From the NCBI GenBank assembly GCA_023418595.1, contig JAEZZI010000026.1, positions 243,845 through 307,844 of the forward strand: 64,000 bases of DNA, given 5' to 3'. Position numbers and translations under genes: made by a program. Shown here in pieces: positions 16,503 to 24,556 of this stretch. This DNA comes from Pseudomonadota bacterium. GTDB taxonomy: Bacteria; Pseudomonadota; Alphaproteobacteria; Sphingomonadales; Sphingomonadaceae. The notes under the pieces were generated by a model, which did not search any database, was not told the DNA's origin, and saw nothing but the letters and a program-made list of their open reading frames with translations. The first letter of the stretch is position 1. The number at the start of each line of letters is the position of its first letter.

Positions 16503-17987
16503 ATGACCAATTTCGCCACGCTTCGCCGCGACTGGCTTTCCAATCCGCGTGCGGAGATCCTTGCGGGAATCGTCGTTGCGCTCGCCCTCATTCCAGAAGC
16601 GATCGGCTTTTCGATCATTGCCGGGGTCGATCCGCGCGTCGGGCTCTATGCCTCGGTCGCGATCGCCATCGTCATTTCGTTCACCGGCGGGCGTCCGGGA
16701 ATGATCTCTGCTGCCACGGCGGCGGTTGCGGTGCTGGTCATCCCGCTGGTCCGCGATCACGGCGTCGAATATCTGCTTGCTGCCAGCATCTTGATGGGGG
16801 TGATCCAGATCATCGCCGGTCTGCTCCGCCTCGACCTGGTCATGCAGTTCGTGTCGCGATCGGTCATCACCGGTTTCGTCAACGCGCTCGCCATCCTGAT
16901 CTTCATGGCGCAGCTGCCGCAGCTGATCGGGGTGACGTGGCACGCCTATGCGATGATCGCGGGCGGGCTCGCGATCATCTATCTGTTGCCGCGCGTGACA
17001 AAGGCTGTGCCGTCGCCGCTGGTCGCGATCCTGATCCTGTCGGGGCTGAGCATCTATCTGGCGCTGCCAGTCAACACGGTCGGCGACATGGGCGAGTTGC
17101 CCGAAGGGCTGCCGTTCTTGGCGATCCCGCAAGTGCCGTTCACTTGGGAAACGCTGCGGATCATCCTGCCCTATTCGCTGACGATGGCGGCGGTCGGACT
17201 GCTCGAATCGCTGCTGACCGCGCAGATCGTCGACGACATGACCGATACCGACAGCGACAAACGCCGCGAATGTGCGGGACAGGGGAGCGCCAACATCGTC
17301 AGCGCCTTTTTCGGCGGCATGGGCGGGTGCGCGATGATCGGCCAGTCGGTCATCAACGTGACGTCGGGCGGGCGTGGGCGCTTATCGACGTTCGTCGCGG
17401 GCAGTTTTCTGCTGTTCCTGCTGGTCGTGCTGGGGCCGTGGGTCGGTCAGATCCCGATGCCCGCGCTGGTTGCGGTGATGATCATGGTGTCGATCGGCAC
17501 GTTCAGCTGGAATTCGATTCCCAATCTGCGCCGTCATCCCTGGCCATCATCGGCTGTGATGCTGACCACCGTAATCGTCGTCGTGGCGACCCACGACCTG
17601 TCGTTGGGCGTGCTGGCGGGGGTCTTGCTGTCCGGCATCTTCTTCGCGGGCAAGGTGCGGCGCATGTTCACGGTCGAGCGGCATGTCTCGGCCGACGGCG
17701 CGCTTGCGACCTATGTCGTCAAGGGACAGTTGTTCTTCGCCTCGGTCGATCGGTTCGAACGGGTGTTCAAGGGCGAGGAAAGCGCACCGATGGTGATGAT
17801 CGACATGACTGAGGCGCATTTCTGGGACATTTCCGCAGTCGGCGCGCTCGACAAGGTCGTCGCGCGGCTGCGGCGCGAGGGCAAGGCGGTGGAGATGGTC
17901 GGATATAATCGCGCAAGCGCCGATATCGTCGACCGCTTCGCGCTGCACGACAAGACAGGGGTGGAGATGGGCGTAGTGCCGCATTGA
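16503..17987 (+). CDS. SulP-family inorganic anion transporter with STAS domain
   Basis: 494 residues. The N-terminal block AGIVVALALIPEAIGFSIIA is the SulP signature, followed by about 11-12 membrane helices, then a cytoplasmic STAS domain from about residue 400 (MVMIDMTEAHFWDISAVGAL). SulP proteins move sulfate, bicarbonate or other anions with protons or sodium; the substrate cannot be read from sequence. Upstream in-frame codons could add 42 residues, but ATG 16503 (MTNFATLRRDWL) fits family starts. It is separated from the tmRNA gene, which lies downstream on the other strand. Confidence 0.92.
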   Translation: MTNFATLRRDWLSNPRAEILAGIVVALALIPEAIGFSIIAGVDPRVGLYASVAIAIVISFTGGRPGMISAATAAVAVLVIPLVRDHGVEYLLAASILMGVIQIIAGLLRLDLVMQFVSRSVITGFVNALAILIFMAQLPQLIGVTWHAYAMIAGGLAIIYLLPRVTKAVPSPLVAILILSGLSIYLALPVNTVGDMGELPEGLPFLAIPQVPFTWETLRIILPYSLTMAAVGLLESLLTAQIVDDMTDTDSDKRRECAGQGSANIVSAFFGGMGGCAMIGQSVINVTSGGRGRLSTFVAGSFLLFLLVVLGPWVGQIPMPALVAVMIMVSIGTFSWNSIPNLRRHPWPSSAVMLTTVIVVVATHDLSLGVLAGVLLSGIFFAGKVRRMFTVERHVSADGALATYVVKGQLFFASVDRFERVFKGEESAPMVMIDMTEAHFWDISAVGALDKVVARLRREGKAVEMVGYNRASADIVDRFALHDKTGVEMGVVPH

Positions 17988-18008
17988 GGAAGCAAGCAGG
18001 GAGTTTCC

Positions 18009-18100
18009 GTTGCCCGGTGCTCCGCGTTTCCGACAGAAAGTGCCGGGGGTTCTGTTGCCCGGCCCCCCGGCGGCCGCTGGAATCCCCTTCTGTTGCCCGG
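18009..18100. repeat. three spaced copies of GTTGCCCGG between sulP and ssrA
   Basis: GTTGCCCGG begins at 18009, 18054 and 18092 (spacing 45 and 38); a shorter GTTGCCC occurs on the far side of ssrA at 18450. The last two share the extended left flank TTCTGTTGCCCGG. Too few and too unevenly spaced for CRISPR. Confidence 0.6.
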
Positions 18101-18420
18101 TGGGGTCCGACCGCGCTTTTTCAGAGTAACTTCAGGCCGTGAGGCCCTTGGTTACGCTGCAATCGCGAGTGCTTCGTTATCGTTGGCACTTGTGTAACGG
18201 GCCGTTGCGGTGGTCCCATTCCGAGCGAAAACGGCGCCTTTCAACACACGTCGATCCTGGTTCGGCCCCTCTAGCTGAGCCGCCCGGTCGGCACGCTTCA
18301 CGCGTGTCGACCAACCGGATCAGATGGTGGAGCCGCCGGGTACTGCCCCCGGGTCCGCTGTGTCTATTATACGCCGCAATTTATCGCCGTAGCCGGGCGA
18401 ACCCGGCGGGTCCGATATAG
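18100..18420 (-). ncRNA. ssrA: tmRNA, circularly permuted two-piece alphaproteobacterial type
   Basis: Rescues stalled ribosomes by trans-translation with SmpB. Read on the minus strand, the acceptor piece comes first and ends GGCGGCTCCACCA at 18325. A spacer (about 18270-18324) follows, then the coding piece begins GGGGCCGAACCAGGATCGACG at 18269. Seven bases at its 5' end pair with CGGCTCC before the acceptor CCA, with one G-U pair, rebuilding the tRNA-like stem. The tag frame is at 18152-18187. Upstream of the acceptor end a GCCGGG-TTCG-CCCGGC hairpin is probably part of the acceptor piece. Outer ends are estimates; the internal landmarks are firm. The order proves the permutation: an unpermuted gene would start with GGGGCC and end in CCA. 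Confidence 0.9.
18152..18187 (-). CDS. tmRNA proteolysis-tag reading frame (tag ANDNEALAIAA)
   Basis: GCC resume codon at 18187, then eleven codons giving ANDNEALAIAA and TAA. The hydrophobic end in Ala-Ala is the degron read by ClpXP. Not a free-standing gene. Confidence 0.93.
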   Translation of the reverse strand, partial: ANDNEALAIAA

Positions 18421-18483
18421 GCGCTTGCACGGGCGGGGAAAAGACCCCCGTTGCCCTTTACCGGCGGGGTGGCGATGCTGACC

Positions 18484-19440
18484 CTAGCGGAACCAGTGCC
18501 GTCGGTAGAAATAGGTGGCAATGGCGACCGCCATTCCGGCACAGACGCCGACCACGCCCCAGAATGCCCAGGGCTGATGCGCATAGGGGATCCCCTCGAC
18601 ATTCATGCCGAGCAGTCCGGTCAGGAAGGTGAGCGGCAGGAACACCATCGCGACGATCGCGATCACCAGCGATCGCTGGTCGATCTGTTCGGCGCGCAGG
18701 TCGGTCAGCGTTTCGTGGACCAAAGCGGCGCGTTCGCGGATCGCGTCCAGTTCCTCTGCCATCCGCGCGGCACGATCGGCGGCGGCGGCCAGGTGCAGGC
18801 GATCCTCCGCCGACAGCCAGTCGGCGCCCAGATTGGCGAGCCGTTCGAGCGCGATGCGTTGCGGCAAAACGAAGCGCCTGAGCCCGATCGCGTCGATCCG
18901 CACGCGCGTCACCGCACGCCTGAGCGCAAAGGCGCGGCGGGCATCGAGCGCCTCTTCGCAATCGTCCAGGCTGTCGCCGAGATCGGCGACCAGCGGATCG
19001 AGTTCTTCGGCGATGGCCGTCGCGATCGCGGTGACGAGGTCGCCGGGATCGCGCACCTTGCCATCCTTTACCTTGCCACAGGCGCTTTCGATCGCGTCGA
19101 GCGGCTGGCGCGACACCGACCAGACGCGCCCGGCGAGGACATAGATGCGGATCGAGGCAAGCGCGTCGTCCTGATCCTCTCCGCGGCTCGACAGGCCGCG
19201 CAGGTTGATGACCGCGCCGTCGCCGACGGGTTCGCACCGCGGGCGGGTTTCGCTGGCGGTCAGCGCATCGGCGATGACGCGCGGCAAGCCGGCGCGCTGC
19301 TGCAACCAGGCGCGCACCGCATCGTCGGCCAGCGTCAGATGTGCCCACACCATCGCGGCTTGCGCGCCCGGGGCATCGTCGATCGCGATCGGCGACGCCC
19401 TGCCATCGGCGTCGATCGCATAGGCGAAGCCGTCGCTCAT
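18484..19440 (-). CDS. zntB: CorA/ZntB-family divalent cation transporter
   Basis: 318 residues. A long cytoplasmic funnel domain is followed by two membrane helices at the C-terminus; the loop between them has the family signature GMN (LTGLLGMNVEGIP). The continuation VEGIPY rather than the MPE of CorA, plus the RR-x-WF end, point to the ZntB branch, linked to zinc. Start ATG 19440 overlaps the siroheme synthase stop by four bases, making it the last gene of the argH-lysA run. The metal carried is inferred from subfamily resemblance only. Confidence 0.88.
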   Translation of the reverse strand: MSDGFAYAIDADGRASPIAIDDAPGAQAAMVWAHLTLADDAVRAWLQQRAGLPRVIADALTASETRPRCEPVGDGAVINLRGLSSRGEDQDDALASIRIYVLAGRVWSVSRQPLDAIESACGKVKDGKVRDPGDLVTAIATAIAEELDPLVADLGDSLDDCEEALDARRAFALRRAVTRVRIDAIGLRRFVLPQRIALERLANLGADWLSAEDRLHLAAAADRAARMAEELDAIRERAALVHETLTDLRAEQIDQRSLVIAIVAMVFLPLTFLTGLLGMNVEGIPYAHQPWAFWGVVGVCAGMAVAIATYFYRRHWFR

Positions 19441-20207
19441 CGCGTCATTTCCAGAACGACCGTCAGGCCGGGGGGCGCAGGATCGGGCACGTCATCGCCA
19501 ACCATCCGCACCGCGTCGGCACGCGCACGATCGAGAATTGCGGGGGGCACGTCGGCATGGTGCACGACCGTATCGGCCCGAGCCAGAAGACGGGCGGTAC
19601 GCAGCGTCAGCTCGTCGGGGTCTGAGCTTTGCAGCGTCACATGTTCGATCCGGCCGGGCGAAGCCGTTGCATCGCTGCCCAGCCACCGAGCCACGGCGTC
19701 GGCATCGGCCGTGATCGGGTCGAGCGGACCTGACGAAGCCAATGCCGCACCAAGTGCTCGGCGGCGCCCCGACGCGTCGGGCCAGCGCGCGCGGATTGCC
19801 TGGCGCGCGGCGCAGAGCGCATCGGCCAGTGCGCCCAGCCGGGCGGGCAACAACGTTTCGATCCGCTGGCGCAATGCCGCCGCCAGCCCTGCGGACGCGC
19901 CGCCGGTGGAGATCGCGACCAGCACGGGCGAGCGATCGACGATCGCGGGCAGCGTGAAGTCGCAGTGGTCGGGCCGATCCACCGCATTGACCAGCACCCC
20001 GCGCGCCCGCAGCGCCGCGATTGCGGAAAGCGCATCCGCCTCGTCGTCGATCGCGACGATGGCGATGCGGGCGTCGCCATCGTCCGCCCCGACGACCCGC
20101 CCGCCGGCGCGTTCGATCAGGCGGCGCTTGGGCTGGGCGGCCTCGCCGCTGCCCAGCAGGATCACCGGCCTGCCCGCCAGTCGAAGCAAGACCGGCAGAC
20201 CGTTCAA
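19437..20207 (-). CDS. siroheme synthase N-terminal type (precorrin-2 dehydrogenase/ferrochelatase) with a vestigial SUMT segment
   Basis: 256 residues. Residues about 1-200 match the CysG/Met8 N-terminal unit: Rossmann start GRPVILLGSGEAAQPKRRLI, then VNAVDRPDHCDFTLPAIVDR and ISTGGASAGLAAALRQRIE, which oxidise precorrin-2 and insert iron. After it comes GRIEHVTLQSSDPDELTLRT, aligning with the beginning of the uroporphyrinogen methyltransferase domain, where a glycine-rich VGAGPGDPELLT would be expected. The glycines are gone and the domain stops about 55 residues in. A separate SUMT (cobA) gene must exist elsewhere if siroheme is made. The start is TTG 20207, one base after the lysA stop. 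Confidence 0.85.
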   Translation of the reverse strand: MNGLPVLLRLAGRPVILLGSGEAAQPKRRLIERAGGRVVGADDGDARIAIVAIDDEADALSAIAALRARGVLVNAVDRPDHCDFTLPAIVDRSPVLVAISTGGASAGLAAALRQRIETLLPARLGALADALCAARQAIRARWPDASGRRRALGAALASSGPLDPITADADAVARWLGSDATASPGRIEHVTLQSSDPDELTLRTARLLARADTVVHHADVPPAILDRARADAVRMVGDDVPDPAPPGLTVVLEMTR

Positions 20208-20208
20208 T

Positions 20209-21486
20209 TCAGTCTTCCAGCCATTCGGGCACGCGTTCGGCGGCCATCAGGTCGTTCGACGGGATGCGGTCGGCGACCACCGCCCATCGCTTGCCCGACA
20301 CCAGCACCTCGGGCACGAGCCCGCGGCTGTTGTAGCTTGACGCCATCGTCGCGCCATATGCGCCCGCGGTGCGGAAAATGGCGAGGTCGTCCTGCTCCAC
20401 CCGGTCGATTTCGCGGCCGATGGCAAAGGTGTCGCCGCTTTCGCACACCGGGCCGACGATGTTCGCGGTCATCCGCCCGCCTCGGGGTTCCACCGCGTGG
20501 AAATCATGCCACGCGTCGTAGAGCGCGGGCCGCGCGAGGTCGTTCATCGCCGCATCGACGATCACGAAGGGATCGCGCGCGCCGGGCTTTACGTAGAGGA
20601 CGCGGGTCATCAGCACCCCCGCATTGCCCGCGATCACGCGACCGGGTTCGAACATCAAAGTGACGTCCCATCCCTTGGTCGCGCCCGCGACCATCGCGGC
20701 GTAATCGTCGGGGGTGGGAAGCTGCTCGCCTGCCTTGTACGGCACGCCCAGCCCGCCGCCCAGATCGACATGGGTGATCGCGTGACCCGCGCCGCGCAGG
20801 TCGGCGACAAGCTCGCCGATTCGTCCGAACGCTGCCTCAAGCGGCGAAAGATTGGCGAGCTGGCTGCCGATATGCACCGCGACGCCGCGCATCGCGAGAC
20901 CCGGTAGCGCCGCCAGCCGGTCGTAGATGCCGGGCGCGACGTCGATGCCGACGCCGAACTTCGCCTCGGCCTGGCCGGTCGAAATCTTGGCATGGGTGCC
21001 CGCATCGACATTGGGATTGACGCGCAGCGTGGCAGGCACGCGCACGCCCTTTGCGGCGGCGAGCTCGGACAGCAGCCGTCCTTCATCCTCCAGCTCGATA
21101 TTGATCTGGCCGATGCCCGCGTCGATCGCGGCCTCCAGCTCCCAGCGCGCCTTGCCGACGCCGGAGAATACGATGTGTTCGGGCGCGACCCCGGCGGCGA
21201 GCGCGCGGTTCATCTCGCCCGCCGACACGACATCGGCGCCGTAGCCGCAATTGGCGAGCACGCGCAGCACACCCAGATTGGGGTTGGACTTGATGGCAAA
21301 GGCGATGTGGATGGGCTTGCCTTCGCCGACGCCCGCGTTCTCCAGCGCCTCGCGAAACACCCGTGCGTGCCGCTCCAGCGTCGCCTGCGAATAGATATAG
21401 ACGGGCGTGCCGACGCCTTCGGCGATGTCGGACACGGGCACATCCTCGCAGTGGAGCACGCCGTCCTTCGGGTTGAAATGATCCAT
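20209..21486 (-). CDS. lysA: diaminopimelate decarboxylase
   Basis: 425 residues. Last step of lysine synthesis: meso-diaminopimelate to lysine and CO2, PLP dependent. The PLP lysine is in HIAFAIKSNPNLGVLR; other blocks are VHIGSQLANLSPLE, HVDLGGGLGVPY, FEPGRVIAGNAGVL and the active-site Cys in GPVCESGDTF. ATG 21486 overlaps the stop of the small lipoprotein upstream. A lipoprotein-lysA pair is a common proteobacterial arrangement. Confidence 0.98.
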   Translation of the reverse strand: MDHFNPKDGVLHCEDVPVSDIAEGVGTPVYIYSQATLERHARVFREALENAGVGEGKPIHIAFAIKSNPNLGVLRVLANCGYGADVVSAGEMNRALAAGVAPEHIVFSGVGKARWELEAAIDAGIGQINIELEDEGRLLSELAAAKGVRVPATLRVNPNVDAGTHAKISTGQAEAKFGVGIDVAPGIYDRLAALPGLAMRGVAVHIGSQLANLSPLEAAFGRIGELVADLRGAGHAITHVDLGGGLGVPYKAGEQLPTPDDYAAMVAGATKGWDVTLMFEPGRVIAGNAGVLMTRVLYVKPGARDPFVIVDAAMNDLARPALYDAWHDFHAVEPRGGRMTANIVGPVCESGDTFAIGREIDRVEQDDLAIFRTAGAYGATMASSYNSRGLVPEVLVSGKRWAVVADRIPSNDLMAAERVPEWLED

Positions 21487-21731
21487 CAGCGCGCGCCCGG
21501 CGGGGGAAGATCGAACGGATCGTCCTCGCGTTCCTGCGATTCGGTCAGGATTTCGTCGTTACGGCCGGGACGTGTTTCGGGTGCGGGTTCGAGCAGCCTG
21601 TCAGGCGTCGGCGTTTCGCGCGCGCCGTAAGGTGCAGGCGGCAGCGTCTTGCCGTCTTCGAGCCTTAGGGCACCGCGTGACCCGCAAGCGGTCAGCGCCA
21701 GCGCGGTTGCGACCAGTAACAACGCCTTCAT
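21486..21731 (-). CDS. small lipoprotein, LptM/YifL-like
   Basis: 81 residues with a signal peptide and lipobox LALTACGSRGALRL. The stretch C-G-x-x-G-x-L after the lipid Cys is the hallmark of LptM (YifL), which assists LptD maturation in enteric bacteria. The remainder is Pro/Asp-rich and disordered (PFDLPPPGAR). LptM-like genes are typically located beside lysA or dapF, as here. Both junctions are four-base overlaps (argH stop and lysA start). Confidence 0.8.
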   Translation of the reverse strand: MKALLLVATALALTACGSRGALRLEDGKTLPPAPYGARETPTPDRLLEPAPETRPGRNDEILTESQEREDDPFDLPPPGAR

Positions 21732-23101
21732 GCCTTTATCTCCCTGGCGCGTGCCGCCGCGATCGCTTCGCGCACCCGCGCCGGCGCGGTGCCGCCGAAA
21801 CTCATGCGGCTGGCGACCGATGCCGTCACGGTCAAAACGTCGTAAATGCCGGGCTCGATGCGATCGTCGATGGCTTTCAGGTCTTCGATCGAGAGGTCCG
21901 AAAGTTTCGCGCCGCGCTCATCCGCCAGCGCAACCGCGCGCCCGGTGATGTGGTGCGCCTCGCGAAACGGCACCCCGCCTTCGCGCACCAGCCAGTCGGC
22001 CAAGTCGGTCGCGGTGGCATGGCCACTTTCGGCCAGCGCCAGCATCCGGTCGGTACGGAAGGTGGCGCTTTCCACCATCCCGGTCATCGCCGCGATCGAC
22101 AGCGCGAGCAGATCGACGGCCTCGAACACCGGCGGCTTGTCGTCCTGCATGTCCTTCGAATAGGCGAGCGGCAGGCCCTTCATCGTCACCATCAGCGCGG
22201 TCATGCAGCCCATGATCCGCCCCGAATGGCCGCGCACCAGCTCGGCAGCGTCGGGATTGCGCTTTTGCGGCATGATCGAGCTGCCGGTCGACCATTGATC
22301 GCTGAGTGCGACGAAGCCGAAGGGCTGCGACGCCCAGATCACGAACTCCTCGGCCAGACGCGACAGGTGCAGCGAACATTGCGTGGCGCTGGTCAGGAAA
22401 TCGAGCGCGAAGTCGCGGTCGCTGACGCCGTCCAGCGAGTTGCGCGTCGGGCCGTCGAAGCCGAGCGCCTTTGCGGTCATCTCGCGGTCGATCGGGAAGC
22501 CGGTCCCGGCCAGCGCCGCCGATCCCAACGGGCACAGATTGAGCCGGGCGCGGGCGTCGCGGAACCGCGCGACATCGCGGTCGATCATCTCGAAATAGGC
22601 CATCAGGTGATGGCCGAGCGTCACCGGCTGCGCGCTTTGCAGATGGGTGAAGCCGGGCATCACCGCGTCGGCATGTTCCTCCGCGCGGGTCAGCAGCGCG
22701 TCCTGCAAGGCGGCGAGTGCGGCGAGAGTCTGGTCGATGGCGTCGCGCACCCACAGGCGGAAATCGGTCGCGACCTGATCGTTGCGGCTGCGCGCGGTGT
22801 GGAGGCGACCCGCGACCGGTCCGATCTGCTCCGCCATCCGCGCTTCGGACTGCATATGAATGTCTTCGAGCGCCAGGTCTTCGGCTACGCCGTTCGCCTC
22901 GTAATCGGCGGCCACCGCATCGAGACCGGCGTCGATCTTCGCGGCGTCCTCCGCGCTCAGGATGCCGGTCTTGCCCAGCATCGCGACATGGGCCTTCGAC
23001 CCCGCAATGTCCTGTCGCCACATTCGCTTGTCGAACGGGATCGAGGCATTTATCTCGCGCATGACTGCCGACGGGCCTTCGGCGAAGCGCCCGCCCCACA
23101 T
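21728..23101 (-). CDS. argH: argininosuccinate lyase
   Basis: 457 residues. Final step of arginine synthesis: argininosuccinate to arginine and fumarate. The superfamily signature GSSIMPQKRNPDAAEL is present, as are TARSRNDQVATDFRLW and MPGFTHLQSAQPVTLGHH. ATG 23101 (MWGGRFAEGPSAVM) is the conserved start; the ORF can be extended 52 codons but that part matches nothing. First gene of the run argH, lipoprotein, lysA, siroheme synthase, zntB-like. It is divergent from the TlpA-like gene, with overlapping start regions. argG lies 10 kb away. Confidence 0.98.
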   Translation of the reverse strand: MWGGRFAEGPSAVMREINASIPFDKRMWRQDIAGSKAHVAMLGKTGILSAEDAAKIDAGLDAVAADYEANGVAEDLALEDIHMQSEARMAEQIGPVAGRLHTARSRNDQVATDFRLWVRDAIDQTLAALAALQDALLTRAEEHADAVMPGFTHLQSAQPVTLGHHLMAYFEMIDRDVARFRDARARLNLCPLGSAALAGTGFPIDREMTAKALGFDGPTRNSLDGVSDRDFALDFLTSATQCSLHLSRLAEEFVIWASQPFGFVALSDQWSTGSSIMPQKRNPDAAELVRGHSGRIMGCMTALMVTMKGLPLAYSKDMQDDKPPVFEAVDLLALSIAAMTGMVESATFRTDRMLALAESGHATATDLADWLVREGGVPFREAHHITGRAVALADERGAKLSDLSIEDLKAIDDRIEPGIYDVLTVTASVASRMSFGGTAPARVREAIAAARAREIKA

Positions 23102-23117
23102 GCTATTGGAGGTGCCG

Positions 23118-23699
23118 TTGCGCCCGGAAATCTCGCTTCTCCTGCCTGCCGTGCTGCTGCTCGGCGCTTGCGATAGGCAATCGGCGGACAACGCACAAGC
23201 AAGCGCGAATGTCGCCGCCGAAACCGCCGCTACGCCACCCGCGTTCGAAGCGAACAAGCTGGGTCAGGTGAGCCGCGACAACGCAGGCGAGGCCGCACCC
23301 GACACGCCGTTCACCGCGCCCGACGGCAACAAGAAGACGCTGGCCGATTTCCGCGGCAAGCCGGTGCTGGTCAATCTCTGGGCGACCTGGTGCGCGCCGT
23401 GCGTCGCGGAAATGCCGACACTCGATGCGCTGGCGGAGCGCGAGGGCGAACGGTTGCAGGTGCTGGTCATCAGCCAGGACATGGACGGCGCGGAAAAGGT
23501 GACGCCCTTCTTCGAAAAGGCGGCGTTCAAGCGGCTCCAGCCCTATCTCGAACCCGGCATGGCCTTGTCGGTCGGCTATGGCGCGAACCTGCCGACGACG
23601 ATCCTCTATGACGCCGAAGGGCGCGAGGTGTGGCGCGTGCTGGGCGACACCGACTGGACGGGGAAACCTGCCGCCGACCTGATCGCCGAGGTTTTCTGA
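23118..23699 (+). CDS. TlpA-like thiol-disulfide oxidoreductase, lipoprotein or periplasmic
   Basis: 193 residues from TTG 23118, with GGAGG five bases before it. ATG 23100 (in frame, overlapping the argH start codon on the other strand) is an alternative. The signal peptide ends LLLGAC, a lipobox. The thioredoxin fold has the active site WATWCAPC and the following EMPTLDAL typical of TlpA/ResA, which keep periplasmic thiols reduced for cytochrome c or pilin-like assembly. The next gene, a prepilin peptidase, overlaps its stop. Confidence 0.9.
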   Translation: MRPEISLLLPAVLLLGACDRQSADNAQASANVAAETAATPPAFEANKLGQVSRDNAGEAAPDTPFTAPDGNKKTLADFRGKPVLVNLWATWCAPCVAEMPTLDALAEREGERLQVLVISQDMDGAEKVTPFFEKAAFKRLQPYLEPGMALSVGYGANLPTTILYDAEGREVWRVLGDTDWTGKPAADLIAEVF

Positions 23700-24448
23700 C
23701 GCCGCTCTGGCTTCCGCTCGCCGGTGCCGTCGGCGGGGCGATCATCGGCAGCTATCTTGCGACGCTCGCAATCCGCTGGCCGATGGGGAAAGGCGCTAGC
23801 CGGGGCCGATCGCGCTGCGATGTGTGCGGCGTCGCGGTGCCTGCGCTGTCGCTGGTGCCGATCCTGTCCTGGCTGGCGCAGCATGGACGTTGCCGGGCCT
23901 GTGGCGCGCGGATCGACCCGCTTCATGTCGCGGTCGAGCTCGCGGCCGCAATCGTCGGCGCGGCTGCGCTGGCCGTCGCGCCGCCCGCTCAGGCGGTAGC
24001 GGGGATGGCGTTCGGATGGGCGTTGATCCTGCTCATCGCGCTTGACGCCCGGCATTTCTGGCTGCCCGACCGGTTGACGCTGCCGCTTGTCGCCGGCGGC
24101 TGGATTGTCGCGGCGCTGGGGCTGGGCGTCGCGCCGTTCGATTCGCTGATCGGCGCGGCGGCGGGGTTCGCGGCCTTGTGGCTGATCGGCGCAACCTACC
24201 GGCTGGCGCGCGGGCGCACCGGGCTCGGCGGCGGCGACCCCAAATTGCTGGCGGCGATCGGTGCGTGGCTCGGGTGGATGCCGCTACCCTTCGTGCTGCT
24301 GGGCGCGACGGTGATGGGACTGGGCATCGCGCTGTTGCGGCGCGCGACGGGGCAGGCGGTCAGCGCGACCGACCGGGTTGCGTTCGGGGCGCTGATGGCG
24401 CTGGCGGCGTGGCCGATCTGGGTGGTGATGGCGGCGCGCGGGGGCTGA
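23696..24448 (+). CDS. gspO: type IV prepilin/pseudopilin leader peptidase (A24 aspartic peptidase)
   Basis: About 250 residues with 7-8 membrane helices. It cleaves and N-methylates prepilins, including the pseudopilins encoded at 0-2.4 kb. The cytoplasmic Cys4 motif (CDVCG, then CRACG) and both catalytic aspartates are present: the first in LDARHFWLPD, the second in GGGDPKLLAAIGAW (GxGD type). Start problem: the conserved N-terminus (TPLWLPLAGAVGGAIIGSYL) begins at CTG 23696, overlapping the tlpA stop; the nearest standard start is GTG 23630, which would add 22 poor residues. I favour a rare CTG start or coupling. Alternative name: PilD. Confidence 0.88.
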   Translation: MTPLWLPLAGAVGGAIIGSYLATLAIRWPMGKGASRGRSRCDVCGVAVPALSLVPILSWLAQHGRCRACGARIDPLHVAVELAAAIVGAAALAVAPPAQAVAGMAFGWALILLIALDARHFWLPDRLTLPLVAGGWIVAALGLGVAPFDSLIGAAAGFAALWLIGATYRLARGRTGLGGGDPKLLAAIGAWLGWMPLPFVLLGATVMGLGIALLRRATGQAVSATDRVAFGALMALAAWPIWVVMAARGG

Positions 24449-24457
24449 AGACTGCAT

Positions 24458-24535
24458 CGTCGTTGCGAGCGCAGCGAAACAATCCGGAACGAATCGCACG
24501 GAAAGCTGGGTTGCTTCGCTCCGCCCGCAATGACG
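24458..24535. repeat. palindromic element, family B, copy 2
   Basis: Imperfect inverted repeat related to 7903-7978: left end CGTCGTTGCGAGCGCAGCG, right end CGCAATGACG. Lies between convergent gspO and coq4. Confidence 0.85.
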
Positions 24536-24556
24536 GCGGGAACAGAGCGCGTCCGC

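Noticed and set aside
18009..18100. Possible CRISPR array from repeated GTTGCCCGG
   Set aside because: Repeat unit too short, only three copies, unequal spacing, no cas genes.
18366..18371. TATAAT on the minus strand as ssrA promoter -10 box
   Set aside because: No matching -35 at proper distance, and it lies very close to or inside the acceptor piece.
18139..18420. 93-codon plus-strand ORF between sulP and zntB
   Set aside because: It is antisense to the tmRNA gene and explained by it.
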